A stretch of DNA of 64,000 nt from Miltoncostaea sp050249835 (GTDB taxonomy: Bacteria; Actinomycetota; Thermoleophilia; Miltoncostaeales; Miltoncostaeaceae): positions 45,195-109,194 of the forward strand of contig JBFWPT010000005.1 in the NCBI GenBank assembly GCA_050249835.1, in the 5' to 3' direction. Positions 1 to 8,062 of this stretch are shown piece by piece (position 1 is the first letter of the stretch; every line of letters starts with the position of its first letter). Position numbers and translations under genes: made by a program. The notes beneath the pieces were generated by a model. That model was given only the letters and a program-made list of their open reading frames with translations. It searched no databases and was not told the DNA's origin.

Positions 1-36
1 GCGGAGACGGCCGAGCCCTCCTGAGCCCGGGTCCGG

Positions 37-525
37 TCAGGACTCGGTCTCGAAGTCCTCCGGGCTCACCTGGTCGAGGAACTCCTTGAACTTCTCGACG
101 ACCTCGTCGGTGTCCTCGACCTCGTGCTCGAACTCGATGCCGCTCTCCTCGATGACCTTGTCGGCGGCGAAGATCGGGGCGTTGGAGCGGACCGCCAGGG
201 CGAGCGCGTCGCTGGGGCGGGAGTCGATCTCGATCTCGGAGGCGGCGGCGCGGAGCGTGATGAGCGCGTAGAAGGTGTTCTCGCGCAGCTCGGTGACCGT
301 GATCTTGGCGATCTCGGCGCTCAACTCGGAGACGACGTCGGTGAGCAGGTCGTGGGTCATCGGCCGCGGCGTCTCGGCGCCCTGCAGCTTCATCAGGATC
401 GCCGCGGCCTCGGCGTGACCGATCCAGATGGGCAGGAACTTGTTGCCGCTCACGGTCTTCAGCAGCACGATCGGCTGCTTGCCGACCATGTCGAAGCTGA
501 CCCCGTAGATGACCATCTCGTGCAC
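37..525 (-). CDS. Bifunctional nuclease domain protein (BFN/DUF151)
   Basis: A single BFN (DUF151) domain fills most of the 162-residue product. The conserved core reads LPIWIGHAEAAAI, then PRPMTHDLL, then SRPSDALALA, and an acidic tail ends in FKEFLDQVSPEDF as in actinobacterial homologues. Plant and bacterial relatives have reported nuclease activity, but the cellular role is not settled. I start at GTG 525, which has a GAGG ribosome site upstream, and not at ATG 576. That ATG lies inside a TATGAT hexamer (572-577, minus) that looks like the promoter -10, and the extra residues have no family match. ATG 516 is a second option. Function call is firm at family level only. Confidence 0.85.
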   Translation of the reverse strand: MHEMVIYGVSFDMVGKQPIVLLKTVSGNKFLPIWIGHAEAAAILMKLQGAETPRPMTHDLLTDVVSELSAEIAKITVTELRENTFYALITLRAAASEIEIDSRPSDALALAVRSNAPIFAADKVIEESGIEFEHEVEDTDEVVEKFKEFLDQVSPEDFETES

Positions 526-641
526 GGCCCGCCTCGCTTTCGTCGGGCCCCGGGTGGCGACCGGGGTGACGATCATAGCCCCGGCCCGCAGCCGGTGGCC
601 CCTGGCCGGTGGGCGGGGATCGCGGCCCCGGCGATGGTTCC

Positions 642-671
642 TTGGCCATCAACGGGACGGGTTGATACCCT
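642..671 (+). promoter_or_regulatory. Putative promoter of tRNA-Ile
   Basis: A TTGGCC (642-647) and a TACCCT (666-671) lie 18 bases apart and about 20 bases before the tRNA 5' end. Spacing fits a sigma-70-type promoter; the -35 match is weak, so this is inference. Confidence 0.35.
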
Positions 672-691
672 GCCGCGACCCGCTCGGGCGG

Positions 692-765
<74 letters not shown>

Positions 766-812
766 TTACCACGGTCGGCCGGACGCGAACCGATCCGGAG
801 GGGCAGACGAGC

Positions 813-1478
813 GTGAGCACGGGGCTCGGGACCACGCAGGCGTCGGCCGGACGCCGCATCAGCTGCCTCGTGGCCGACGACCACGCCATCGTGCGCGAGG
901 GCCTGCGCCGGGTCCTGTCCCAGTTCGACGACATGGTCGTGGTCGGCGAGGCGTCGTCCGGCGAGGCCGCCCTGGAGCTCGTCGCGCGCCGCCGTCCCGA
1001 GGTGGTCCTGATGGACGCCCGCATGCCGGGGATGGGCGGCGTCGCCGCGGCCGGCCGCATCACCGCGGAGCACCCGGACGTCCGCGTCGTGATGTTCACG
1101 GCCCACTCCGAGCAGGACCTCCTCTGGGAGGCCCTCGACGCCGGCGCCCAGGCGTTCGTCCTGAAGGACACCGAGAGCGCGGTGCTCGTCGGCGCCGTCC
1201 GGCAGGTGGTCGGCGGCGAGCCGTACGTCGACCCGCGGCTCGCGCCGGGCTTCCTGAGCCAGCTCGCCCGGCCGCGGCCCGGCGGCGTGCTGAGCGCCCG
1301 CGAGCGCGAGATCCTGCAGATGCTCGCCGACGGCCACTCCAACCGCGAGGTATCGGAGCGCCTCGTGGTGAGCGTCGAGACGGTCAAGACGCACGTCAAG
1401 CACATCCTGGCCAAGCTGGAGGCCGAGCACCGGACGCAGGCCGTCGCGATCGGCATCCGCCAGGCCCTGATCCGCTAG
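813..1478 (+). CDS. NarL/LuxR-family response regulator
   Basis: A 221-residue two-domain regulator. The receiver domain (about 16-130) has the acidic pair D22/D23, phospho-acceptor D68 in the LMDARMPG loop, T96 and K118. A LuxR-type helix-turn-helix occupies about 163-205 (LSAREREILQML...SVETVKTHVKHI). The GTG start has GGAGG about 12 bases upstream. The histidine kinase begins 8 bases after the stop, so the two form a standard two-component pair in one transcript. The signal sensed and the target genes cannot be read from the sequence. Confidence 0.93.
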   Translation: MSTGLGTTQASAGRRISCLVADDHAIVREGLRRVLSQFDDMVVVGEASSGEAALELVARRRPEVVLMDARMPGMGGVAAAGRITAEHPDVRVVMFTAHSEQDLLWEALDAGAQAFVLKDTESAVLVGAVRQVVGGEPYVDPRLAPGFLSQLARPRPGGVLSAREREILQMLADGHSNREVSERLVVSVETVKTHVKHILAKLEAEHRTQAVAIGIRQALIR

Positions 1479-1486
1479 CGCGGGCC

Positions 1487-3157
1487 GTGCGCGCGGGCGA
1501 CCAGGGCGCGCTGGCCGGCATCGTCGCGCTCGTCGGCGGCGCGGCCGACCTGGAGCCGGCGCTCGGCGGGGCCCTCGACCTGCTGGCCGGGGCGTCCGGC
1601 GCGCGGACGGCGGCGGTCTACGTCGGCGACCCCGCCGCGGGCGGCCTGGAGCTGCGGGCGGTGGGCGGCCCCGGCGCGACCCCCCGGCGGCCCGTGACCG
1701 GCATCCGCCCGGCCACCGCCCCCGGCGCGTGCCGCGCGCTGGACGACGGGCTCGACGTCACGCCCGCGGCCCACGGGGACGAGCTGGCCGGGCTCGGGCT
1801 GCCGGGGGGCGTCCTGATCCCCACCCGCGTCGGCGGGCGGACCGTGGCGGCGGTGGGACTCTCCCCCGTCGCCGCCGCGCCCGATGCCGAGGTGCGGGCT
1901 GCGGTGCAGGTGCTGGGGCTCGCGCTGCGCAACGCGCGCCTGGCCGCGGGGTTCCAGGACCGTGTGCGCGAGCTCGACCGGCAGGCCGTCCAGCTCGGCG
2001 CCCTCACCGAGGTGGCCCGGCGGGTCGCCGGCGCGATCGAGCCCGGCGAGGCCCACCGCGTGGTGGCCGCGGAGGCCCGCGCGCTGGTGCGGGCCGACGG
2101 CGCCGTCCTGCTGCTGCCCGGCCCGGACGGGACACTGCAGGAGGCCGCCTCCGACGGGGCCCCGGGCACGGCCGCGGTGACGCGGGAGGTGGCGGCCGAG
2201 GCCTTCGCGGCCGGCGGCGGGCGGCGGCGGGACGGGACCGCGGCGGTCGCGCTCCCCGGGGCCGGCGATCCGCCCGCCCCGGGCGGTGTCCTCGCCGTCG
2301 CCCGGACCGGCGGGACGGCGTTCGAGGACGACAGCCTGGAGCGCCTGCGCGGGCTGGCCGGCCAAGCCGCCATCGCCCTCTCCAACGCGCGCCTGCTGGC
2401 CGACCTGCGGCGCGAGCAGGATGAGCGGCGCTCGCTGGCCGCCGCCATCGTCCTCGCGCAGGAGCAGGAGCGGCGGCGCATCGCCGAGGACCTCCACGAC
2501 GGCCCCGTGCAGGAGCTCGTCGGGGTCGGCCTGCTGCTCGACGCCCTCGCGGCCGACATCGGCGCCGGCTCCCCGGAGGGCGCCGGCGACGTGGAGCGCG
2601 CGGCGGGCGCCGCCCGCGAGGCCGTGCGCGGCCTGCGGCGCGCGATCGCCGACCTCCACCCCCTCGTGCTGGAGCAGCTCGGGTTCGCCGCCGCGGTGCG
2701 GGCGCTCTGCGAGCGGCTGGAGTGGTCGGGCGCCCGCGTCGAGGTGGATGTCGACCCGGCGGAGTCGTTGTCCGAGACTCGTCGGACCGCGGTGTTCCGC
2801 ATCGTCCAGGAGGCCGTCACCAACATCGCGCGGCACGCCGCCGCGGAGCGCGTCCTGGTGCGCGCCCACGAGGAGGGCGGCTCCCTGGTCGTGGAGGTCT
2901 CGGACGACGGGCGGGGCTTCGACCCGGCCGCGCCGCGGGCCGGCGTGGCGGAGGGGCACCTGGGGCTGGCGGCGATCGAGGAGCGTGCGCGGCTCGCCGG
3001 GGGCACCCTGCGGCTCGCGTCCGAGCCCGGGCGCGGGACGACGCTCCGCGTGACGTTGCCGGCCGGGGCCAGCGGCGATCAGGCCGGGGGCGGGAGCCGG
3101 TCGAGCGCCGCGGACAGCGCGGCCTCGTCGGCGAAGCGGAGCTCGACGACCACCTGA
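1487..3157 (+). CDS. NarX/LiaS-type sensor histidine kinase with GAF domains
   Basis: 556 residues with no clear membrane segment, so probably cytoplasmic. The N-terminal 300 residues look like two GAF sensor domains, each ending near the repeated 'ALRNARL' / 'ALSNARL' helix. A HisKA_3 dimerisation helix carries the phosphorylated H337 in EDLHDGPVQEL. The HATPase domain shows the N-box E442/N446 (QEAVTNIARHA), the G1 box D473-DGRG, and GLAAIEERARLAGG as G2. It should phosphorylate the adjacent NarL-type regulator. The last 26 codons overlap the 3' end of parB on the other strand by 79 bp and encode a Ser/Ala/Gly-rich tail with no family match. Confidence 0.92.
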   Translation: MRAGDQGALAGIVALVGGAADLEPALGGALDLLAGASGARTAAVYVGDPAAGGLELRAVGGPGATPRRPVTGIRPATAPGACRALDDGLDVTPAAHGDELAGLGLPGGVLIPTRVGGRTVAAVGLSPVAAAPDAEVRAAVQVLGLALRNARLAAGFQDRVRELDRQAVQLGALTEVARRVAGAIEPGEAHRVVAAEARALVRADGAVLLLPGPDGTLQEAASDGAPGTAAVTREVAAEAFAAGGGRRRDGTAAVALPGAGDPPAPGGVLAVARTGGTAFEDDSLERLRGLAGQAAIALSNARLLADLRREQDERRSLAAAIVLAQEQERRRIAEDLHDGPVQELVGVGLLLDALAADIGAGSPEGAGDVERAAGAAREAVRGLRRAIADLHPLVLEQLGFAAAVRALCERLEWSGARVEVDVDPAESLSETRRTAVFRIVQEAVTNIARHAAAERVLVRAHEEGGSLVVEVSDDGRGFDPAAPRAGVAEGHLGLAAIEERARLAGGTLRLASEPGRGTTLRVTLPAGASGDQAGGGSRSSAADSAASSAKRSSTTT

Positions 3158-3960
3158 CCCCCGCGGGAGGGGCGCACCCTCACGGCGGCCCCGAACGCCC
3201 CGCCGAAGCCGTCGAGGGCGGCGTCTCCCAGCGGGCTGGGCTCCGGGGCCGCGCGGCGCGGGGCGGGAGCGGCCGACTCACGGCGGGCGAGGTCCTCGGT
3301 GCGGCGCACCGAGAGGCCCTCGGCCACGACGCGCTCGGCCAGGCGGGAGCGGCGGGCGGGCCCGTCGGCCATGAGGATGGCGCGGCCGTGGCCCTCGCTG
3401 AGGGTCCCGTCGGCGATCAGCGCCTGGACGCCCTCGGGCAGCTCCAGCAGGCGGACCAGGTTGGAGACGGCGGGGCGGCTGCGACCGAGGCGCCCGGCCA
3501 GCTCGCCGTGGCTCTGGCCGAAGTCCTCGATGAGCGACGCGCACGCCTGGGCGACGTCGATCGGGCTCAGGTCCTCGCGGACGAGGTTCTCGACGAGGGC
3601 GAGCTCCAGGCGCTCGCGGGCGTCCACCTCGCGGACGATGGCCGGCACGCGCTCCAGGCCGGCGAGCCGGGCGGCGCGCCAGCGGCGCTCGCCGGCGATG
3701 AGCTGGTGGCGGCCGGACGCGTCCGCGGGGCCGACGACGACCGGCTGCAGGACCCCGGTGGCCCGCACCGAGGCGGCGAGGGACTCGAGGGCCTCCTGCT
3801 CGACGACGGCGCGCGGCTGGTCCGGGTTCGGGTCGATCGCGTCGAGGGGGACCTCCAGCAGCACGGGTGCGGTGGCCCGGGTCGCGGCGCGCCCGTCGCC
3901 GAGCAGCGCCTCCAGTCCCCGGCCCAGGCCCCGGCGGTCGCGGGCGGGCGCGTCAGCCAC
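3079..3960 (-). CDS. parB: Chromosome partitioning protein ParB
   Basis: 293 residues. The N-terminal CTPase/ParB fold contains GERRWRAARLAGL, which includes the GERR CTP-binding box, and ENLVREDLSPID. A helix-turn-helix follows (GELAGRLGRSRPAVSNLVRLLELP) for parS recognition, then an Ala/Pro-rich linker and a C-terminal dimerisation segment. It starts with RRGLGRGLEALLG, a typical ParA-contacting N-terminus. The GTG start overlaps the parA stop by 8 bases (GTGGCTGA). A perfect parS site lies 1.5 kb upstream in rsmG, so the full ParABS system is here. Its 3' end overlaps the histidine kinase gene on the opposite strand by 79 bp. Confidence 0.97.
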   Translation of the reverse strand: MADAPARDRRGLGRGLEALLGDGRAATRATAPVLLEVPLDAIDPNPDQPRAVVEQEALESLAASVRATGVLQPVVVGPADASGRHQLIAGERRWRAARLAGLERVPAIVREVDARERLELALVENLVREDLSPIDVAQACASLIEDFGQSHGELAGRLGRSRPAVSNLVRLLELPEGVQALIADGTLSEGHGRAILMADGPARRSRLAERVVAEGLSVRRTEDLARRESAAPAPRRAAPEPSPLGDAALDGFGGAFGAAVRVRPSRGGQVVVELRFADEAALSAALDRLPPPA

Positions 3961-4705
3961 GGGCCGCCACCTCCTTCGCCGCCTCGAAGTAGGCGTCGGC
4001 GCCGGCGCAGTGGGGGTCGTAGCGGATGACGGGCTCGCCGTAGGAGGGCGCCTCGGCGAGGCGCACGTTCCGGGGGACCACGGTGCGGAAGGCGAGCTGC
4101 GGGAAGTGGCGGCGCACCTCCGTGATGACGTCGCCGCTCACGCGGGTGCGCGAATCGTGCATCGTCATGAGCATCCCGGTGACGCGCAGGCCCGGGTTGA
4201 GGCGCTCCTGGACGCCGGCGACGGTCTCCATCAGCCGGGAGAGGCCCTCGAGGGCGTAGTACTCGCACTGCACCGGGACGATGAGGCGGTCGCTCGCCGT
4301 GAGGGCGTTGATCGTCAGGAGGTCCAGGGACGGCGGGCAGTCGAGGAAGACGTAGCGGTACCGGTCGCGCGCGGGGCGGAGGGCATCGGCCAGCAGCCGT
4401 TGGCGGCCCGGCCGGCCCGGGAGCTCGACCGCGGCGCCCGCGAGGTCCGAGGACGAGGGCACGAGGTCCAGGTTCGGCACAGAGGTGTGGACCACGGCGT
4501 CCTCCAGCGGGAGGCCGTCGAGGAGGACCTCGGCGATCGTCGGCCGGTCGCGGCCGGAGACCCCGAGCCCACCGGAGGCGTTGGCCTGCGGGTCGGCGTC
4601 CACCAGGAGGACCGGCGCGCCGGCCTCGGCGAGGCAGGCCGCCAGGTTGACGGCCGTGGTCGTCTTGCCGACCCCGCCCTTCTGGTTCGCGACGGCGTAG
4701 ATCAC
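3953..4705 (-). CDS. parA: Chromosome partitioning ATPase ParA (Soj)
   Basis: 250 residues, the standard chromosomal ParA size. The deviant Walker A motif KGGVGKTT is at residues 9-16, with the signature lysine K9 and K14. DADPQANAS and FLDCPPSLDLL are the A' and B motifs. No N-terminal DNA-binding extension is present, so it is the chromosomal type and not the large plasmid type. The GTG start shares GTGA with the rsmG stop. It should form ATP-dependent DNA-bound dimers that move ParB-parS complexes. Confidence 0.97.
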   Translation of the reverse strand: MIYAVANQKGGVGKTTTAVNLAACLAEAGAPVLLVDADPQANASGGLGVSGRDRPTIAEVLLDGLPLEDAVVHTSVPNLDLVPSSSDLAGAAVELPGRPGRQRLLADALRPARDRYRYVFLDCPPSLDLLTINALTASDRLIVPVQCEYYALEGLSRLMETVAGVQERLNPGLRVTGMLMTMHDSRTRVSGDVITEVRRHFPQLAFRTVVPRNVRLAEAPSYGEPVIRYDPHCAGADAYFEAAKEVAARG

Positions 4706-5445
4706 CGGGTGGCTCCCAGGGGGCGCTTGGCGGCCCGGCCCGGCCGGCGCGGGTAACGCGCCGGGGTCGGGGCCGTCTTGGTGAACACGTGCAGGCGGCG
4801 GCGGGCGCCCGGGAAGGGGCTGACCGGGACCGGGGGGCGCGGCTCCAGGCCCAGCTCGGCGGCCGCGGCGGCGCCGTCGGCCTCGCCCGCGGGGTACGCG
4901 TCGTCGCCGCGCCAGGCCACCACGGCGCCCCCGACGGAGACGAGCGGGGCCGCGAGCTCCAGGGCGACCGGGAGGGGCCCGAGGGCCCGCATCGTCACGA
5001 GCGGGAAGCTCTCCCGCTCACGGCCGGCGAGGTTCTCGGAGCGGTCGGGCACCACCCGCACATTAGGGATTCCGGCGGACGCCCGGTGCAACCAATCGGC
5101 CTTGCGCTGCTCGCTCTCGACGAGGGTCACCGAGAGGTCCGGACGAGCGACGGCGAGGGCCAGGCCGGGGAACCCGACCCCGCTACCGACGTCCACGAGA
5201 GCCGCGGCGGAGGCGATCTCGGGGATCGTGAGACCGGCGAGGGAATCGGCCAGGTGACGATCAATGCCCTCGTCCACCCCCTCGACGGCGGTGAGGTTCT
5301 GGGGCTCGAGCGCGATGCGGTCGAGGAGGGCCACCAGGACGGACGCGGCCTCGTCGTCCAGGTCGACGCCGAGCCCGGCGACCTGCGCGACGAGGCGGCG
5401 TGCGGGCCCCCCGGTTTCACGTGAAACCGGGGGGCGGGAGGTCAC
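4702..5445 (-). CDS. rsmG: 16S rRNA (guanine527-N7)-methyltransferase RsmG
   Basis: 247 residues. The SAM-binding motif I reads VDVGSGVGFPGL, preceded by RHLADSL, and MRALGPL follows the DRSENLA segment, all typical of RsmG (GidB). It methylates N7 of G527 in 16S rRNA; loss of function in other bacteria gives low-level streptomycin resistance. Its codons 6-10 (VSRET) are written by the parS palindrome, so the N-terminus is constrained by segregation. The C-terminus carries a basic tail of about 30 residues beyond the fold. The GTG start overlaps the jag stop by GTGA. Confidence 0.95.
   Translation of the reverse strand: MTSRPPVSRETGGPARRLVAQVAGLGVDLDDEAASVLVALLDRIALEPQNLTAVEGVDEGIDRHLADSLAGLTIPEIASAAALVDVGSGVGFPGLALAVARPDLSVTLVESEQRKADWLHRASAGIPNVRVVPDRSENLAGRERESFPLVTMRALGPLPVALELAAPLVSVGGAVVAWRGDDAYPAGEADGAAAAAELGLEPRPPVPVSPFPGARRRLHVFTKTAPTPARYPRRPGRAAKRPLGATR
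5406..5435. promoter_or_regulatory. parS centromere site (perfect, inside rsmG)
   Basis: GTTTCACGTGAAAC at 5414-5427 is the exact core of the conserved bacterial parS consensus. The inverted symmetry runs on without a mismatch to 5406-5435, a 30-bp perfect palindrome. It is the only exact parS core I found in the window. ParB, encoded 1.5 kb away, should bind here. Confidence 0.93.
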
Positions 5446-5924
5446 TCGGCCGGCTCCACGATGATCCGGCGGCGGGGCTCCTCGCCCTCGCTGCGCGTGA
5501 CCACGTCGGTCCGGTCCTTCAGCGCCATGTGGACGATGCGCCGGTCGTGCGGCGTCATGGCGTCGAGCTCGATCTCCTCGCCGTGCTCCAGCGCCTCGGC
5601 GGCGGCCTGGCCCGCGAGGTCGACGAGGGCGGCCTCGCGGCGCGCCCGGTATCCGTCGGCGTCGAGGCTCACCCGGCGGCGGGCCCCGCCCTCGGCGCGG
5701 CTCGCGATCTGCGCGAGCAGGTACTGCAGGGCGTCGAGCGTCTCGCCGCCGCGGCCCACGAGCGCCGCGGTGCCGTCGCCCTCCACGCTCACCGCGAGGT
5801 CCGTGTCCTCGCCCGCCGCCACGACCACCGTGGCGTCCAGGCCCATCCCCTCGACCACGGCCTCGAGCGTGCGGGCCACGGCCGCGGCGCCGGGACCCTC
5901 CGCGTTCACCTCACTCGACACCAC
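5442..5924 (-). CDS. jag: RNA-binding protein Jag/KhpB (KH-R3H)
   Basis: 160 residues with a KH-like domain (LVGRGGETLDALQYLLAQIA, containing the GxxG loop) followed by an R3H domain (TPHDRRIVHMALKDRTDVVTRSEG and RRIIVEP). The N-terminal Jag domain is short. It lies directly downstream of yidC, 12 bases away, as in most Gram-positive genomes, and binds RNA with effects on cell envelope and division in the species studied. Its stop overlaps the rsmG start by GTGA. Confidence 0.93.
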   Translation of the reverse strand: MVSSEVNAEGPGAAAVARTLEAVVEGMGLDATVVVAAGEDTDLAVSVEGDGTAALVGRGGETLDALQYLLAQIASRAEGGARRRVSLDADGYRARREAALVDLAGQAAAEALEHGEEIELDAMTPHDRRIVHMALKDRTDVVTRSEGEEPRRRIIVEPAE

Positions 5925-5936
5925 GCACCCCCTGGA

Positions 5937-7136
5937 TCAGCGCTTCTTCTTCTTGGACCGCGACGAGGGCGCCGGGCGCGACCCCTTCGCGGCGCCCCGC
6001 GGGCGCGGCTGGCGGCGCCGGGCGCCACCCCCGCCGCCCTTCGCCCCGTTGGTGCCCCCTGCGGCGGGCGCCTCGGCCTCCGGGGCCGTGGCGGGCTCGT
6101 CCTCGGACGCCTCGGCGGGCTCCGGGGCGTCCTCCCCCTCCGGGACGTCCGTCGCCTCGGGGGCCTCCGTCGCCTCGGGGGCGTCGGCGGGCTCCGGGGC
6201 CTCGGCCGGCTCGGGCGCGTCGACGCCCTCCGCGGGCTCCTCCGCCGCGGCGGCCTGCCCGCGGCGCCGGCGCCGGCGCGGCGTCTGGCGCGTGGCGGGG
6301 GCGGCCTCGGCGGCCTCCTCCGTCGCGTCGTCCCCGGACTCGACCTCGTCCTCGCCCGCGGTCAGCGCGGCCGCCGTCTCGCTCTTCGGCGGCGTCCGCG
6401 ACCCCTTCTTGGTGACGCCGATCTTCTCGTTGAACTTCGCCACCTCCTCGGGGTCGGCCACGTGGAGGCCGATGCGGTGGCGCATCACGAGCTGCTGGCC
6501 GCAGGTCCAGAGGTTGGTCGTCATCCAGTAGAGGACCAGGCCGGCCGGGACCGGGAACTGGAACACGAAGATGATGACCACGACCGGGAGCACCCGCATG
6601 ATGCGGCGCTGCGACTCCGGCATGTTCGGCGTGGCCGAGAGCTCGGTCGACAGGAGCTGGCTGAGCCCGTAGATCGCGATGATGATCACCACGGGCCATC
6701 CGAGTTCCTGCAGGTCCAGGCGGATGTCCGAGATCACCCACATGAACGACAGGGAGTCCGTCGCCGCCGTGCCGGCGACCGCCTCCTCCGAGAACTCCCG
6801 CAGCACGTAGTAGAGCGCGATGAAGATCGGGAGCTGCGCCACGAGCGGGAGGCACGAGGCGAACGGGTTGATCTCGTTCTCCTTGTAGAACCGCATCAGC
6901 TCCTCGTTGAGCTTCTGGCGGTTCCCCTTGTACTTGCGCTGCAGCTCCTTCAGCTGCGGCGCGACCATCTGCATGCTCCTCATCGAGGAGTACTGCTTGA
7001 TGACCAGGGGCAGGAGGGCCGTCCGGACGATCACCGTCAGGACGACGATGGACCACCCGTAGGTGAGGTTCGCGTTCTCGTGGAGGAAGTCGAGGAGCCC
7101 GCGGAGGGGGTCCTCGAGGAGCTGGAGCGGGTTCAC
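5937..7136 (-). CDS. yidC: Membrane protein insertase YidC (Oxa1 family)
   Basis: 399 residues from GTG 7136, whose GTGA overlaps the yidD stop; longer readings into yidD are not supported. About five membrane segments are visible, starting with LTYGWSIVVLTVIVRTALLPL, which holds the conserved positively charged groove arginine, and including the INPFASCLPLVAQLPIFIALYYVL core. There is no large periplasmic domain, as in Gram-positive YidC/SpoIIIJ. The C-terminal 150 residues are unusual: an acidic Ala/Pro/Glu repeat ('APEPAEAPE'-like) followed by a very basic end with KKKKR, possibly a ribosome-contacting tail. It inserts proteins into the inner membrane. Confidence 0.95.
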   Translation of the reverse strand: MNPLQLLEDPLRGLLDFLHENANLTYGWSIVVLTVIVRTALLPLVIKQYSSMRSMQMVAPQLKELQRKYKGNRQKLNEELMRFYKENEINPFASCLPLVAQLPIFIALYYVLREFSEEAVAGTAATDSLSFMWVISDIRLDLQELGWPVVIIIAIYGLSQLLSTELSATPNMPESQRRIMRVLPVVVIIFVFQFPVPAGLVLYWMTTNLWTCGQQLVMRHRIGLHVADPEEVAKFNEKIGVTKKGSRTPPKSETAAALTAGEDEVESGDDATEEAAEAAPATRQTPRRRRRRGQAAAAEEPAEGVDAPEPAEAPEPADAPEATEAPEATDVPEGEDAPEPAEASEDEPATAPEAEAPAAGGTNGAKGGGGGARRRQPRPRGAAKGSRPAPSSRSKKKKR

Positions 7137-7363
7137 GTGCGGAACACCGTCTGGTCGGCCGGGTAGTCCACCCCGCCGTGGCTCCACGGGTTGCAGCGCA
7201 GGAGGCGCCAGCCGGCGAGCACGAGGCCCTTGAAGGGGCCGAACTCACGGATCGCGCCCGCGGCGTAGGCCGAGCAACTCGGGTGGTACTTGCACCGCTG
7301 CGGGAAGAGCGGCGAGATCGCCTTCTGGTAGAGGCGGATCGGGGCGATCAGCAGCGCCCTCAC
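7133..7363 (-). CDS. yidD: Membrane protein insertion efficiency factor YidD
   Basis: 76 residues, the usual length. The family core is intact: IRLYQKAISPLFPQRCKYHPSCSAYA, split here by conserved cysteines C24 and C30, then GLVLAGWRLLRCNPW. It is a small amphipathic membrane-associated protein that helps YidC-dependent insertion. It is coupled on both sides by GTGA overlaps, to rnpA upstream and yidC downstream. Confidence 0.95.
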   Translation of the reverse strand: MRALLIAPIRLYQKAISPLFPQRCKYHPSCSAYAAGAIREFGPFKGLVLAGWRLLRCNPWSHGGVDYPADQTVFRT

Positions 7364-7746
7364 GGGGCGCTCGCGGCGGTGGCGCGCTCGGCGAGCTCGG
7401 CGAGGCGGGCGCCGAGGGCGGCGGAGCCGCGCTCCTCGACGTACTCCGCGGCGCCGGGCCGGGCGATCACGACCACGTCGATGCCGCCCGGCAGCCCGGG
7501 CGCGATCGCGGCGAACTGCTCGCGCAGGACGCGCTTGACGCGGTTGCGCTCGACGGCGCCGCCGACCTTGCGCGACACGGACAGGCCCAGGCGCGGGGGC
7601 GCCGTCGCGGGCCGGTCGTCACGGGTGAACGCGTAGACCACGAGGTGGCGATTGGCCGCGGAGCGGCCGCGGCGGTAGACCGCGTCGAAGTCGCCCGACC
7701 GGGTGATCCGCGCTCGGCGCCGCGGAGCGGTGCCGGCGTCGCTCAC
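7360..7746 (-). CDS. rnpA: Ribonuclease P protein component
   Basis: 128 residues. The RNR signature VERNRVKRVLREQF and the upstream RLGLSVSRKVGGA match the RNase P protein that binds P RNA and pre-tRNA leaders during 5' end maturation. It is basic, as expected. The gene starts at GTG 7746, three bases after the rpmH stop, so the pair is co-transcribed as in nearly all bacteria. The catalytic RNA gene rnpB is not in the window. Confidence 0.95.
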   Translation of the reverse strand: MSDAGTAPRRRARITRSGDFDAVYRRGRSAANRHLVVYAFTRDDRPATAPPRLGLSVSRKVGGAVERNRVKRVLREQFAAIAPGLPGGIDVVVIARPGAAEYVEERGSAALGARLAELAERATAASAP

Positions 7747-7749
7747 GCG

Positions 7750-7884
7750 TCAGGCCGACAGGCGCGCACGGCCCTTGGCCCGGCGGCGCTTCAGCACCGC
7801 CCGGCCGGCACGGGTGCTCATGCGCACCCGGAATCCGTGCGTCTTCTTACGCTTGCGCCGGTTGGGCTGATAGGTCCGCTTCAC
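7750..7884 (-). CDS. rpmH: Ribosomal protein bL34
   Basis: 44 residues, of which the family core is KRTYQPNRRKRKKTHGF and RMSTRAGRAVLKRRRAKGR. It is a basic 50S subunit protein. I start at GTG 7884; the same frame is open for another 62 codons upstream, but that stretch is unrelated to bL34. GAGGAG lies about 10 bases before the GTG. It is the first gene of the rpmH-rnpA-yidD-yidC-jag-rsmG-parA-parB transcript. Confidence 0.96.
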   Translation of the reverse strand: MKRTYQPNRRKRKKTHGFRVRMSTRAGRAVLKRRRAKGRARLSA

Positions 7885-7962
7885 GCGCGCCGCACTCCTC
7901 GACTCGTCACGATCCCCCGGCACCCGTCTGCGGGCAGGCCAACGGCCCGCCGGGGGTGGACG

Positions 7963-7968
7963 AGCATA
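7963..7968 (-). promoter_or_regulatory. Possible -10 of the rpmH operon
   Basis: TATGCT on the minus strand, about 80 bases before the rpmH start, is the best -10-like hexamer in this gap. No convincing -35 accompanies it. Confidence 0.3.
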
Positions 7969-8062
7969 GCAAAGGGAGAGATGCTCCCGGAGAGCGGCGG
8001 CGCGGCCGGGCCGGACGGGGTCGACCGGCGCCCCGGAGCCCTGTATCAGGCGCCCGCGGAAT

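Noticed and set aside
6461..7140. Other CACGTG-containing sites (near 6461 and 7134) as parS copies
   Set aside because: They lack the GTTTC/GAAAC arms, so ParB binding is unlikely.
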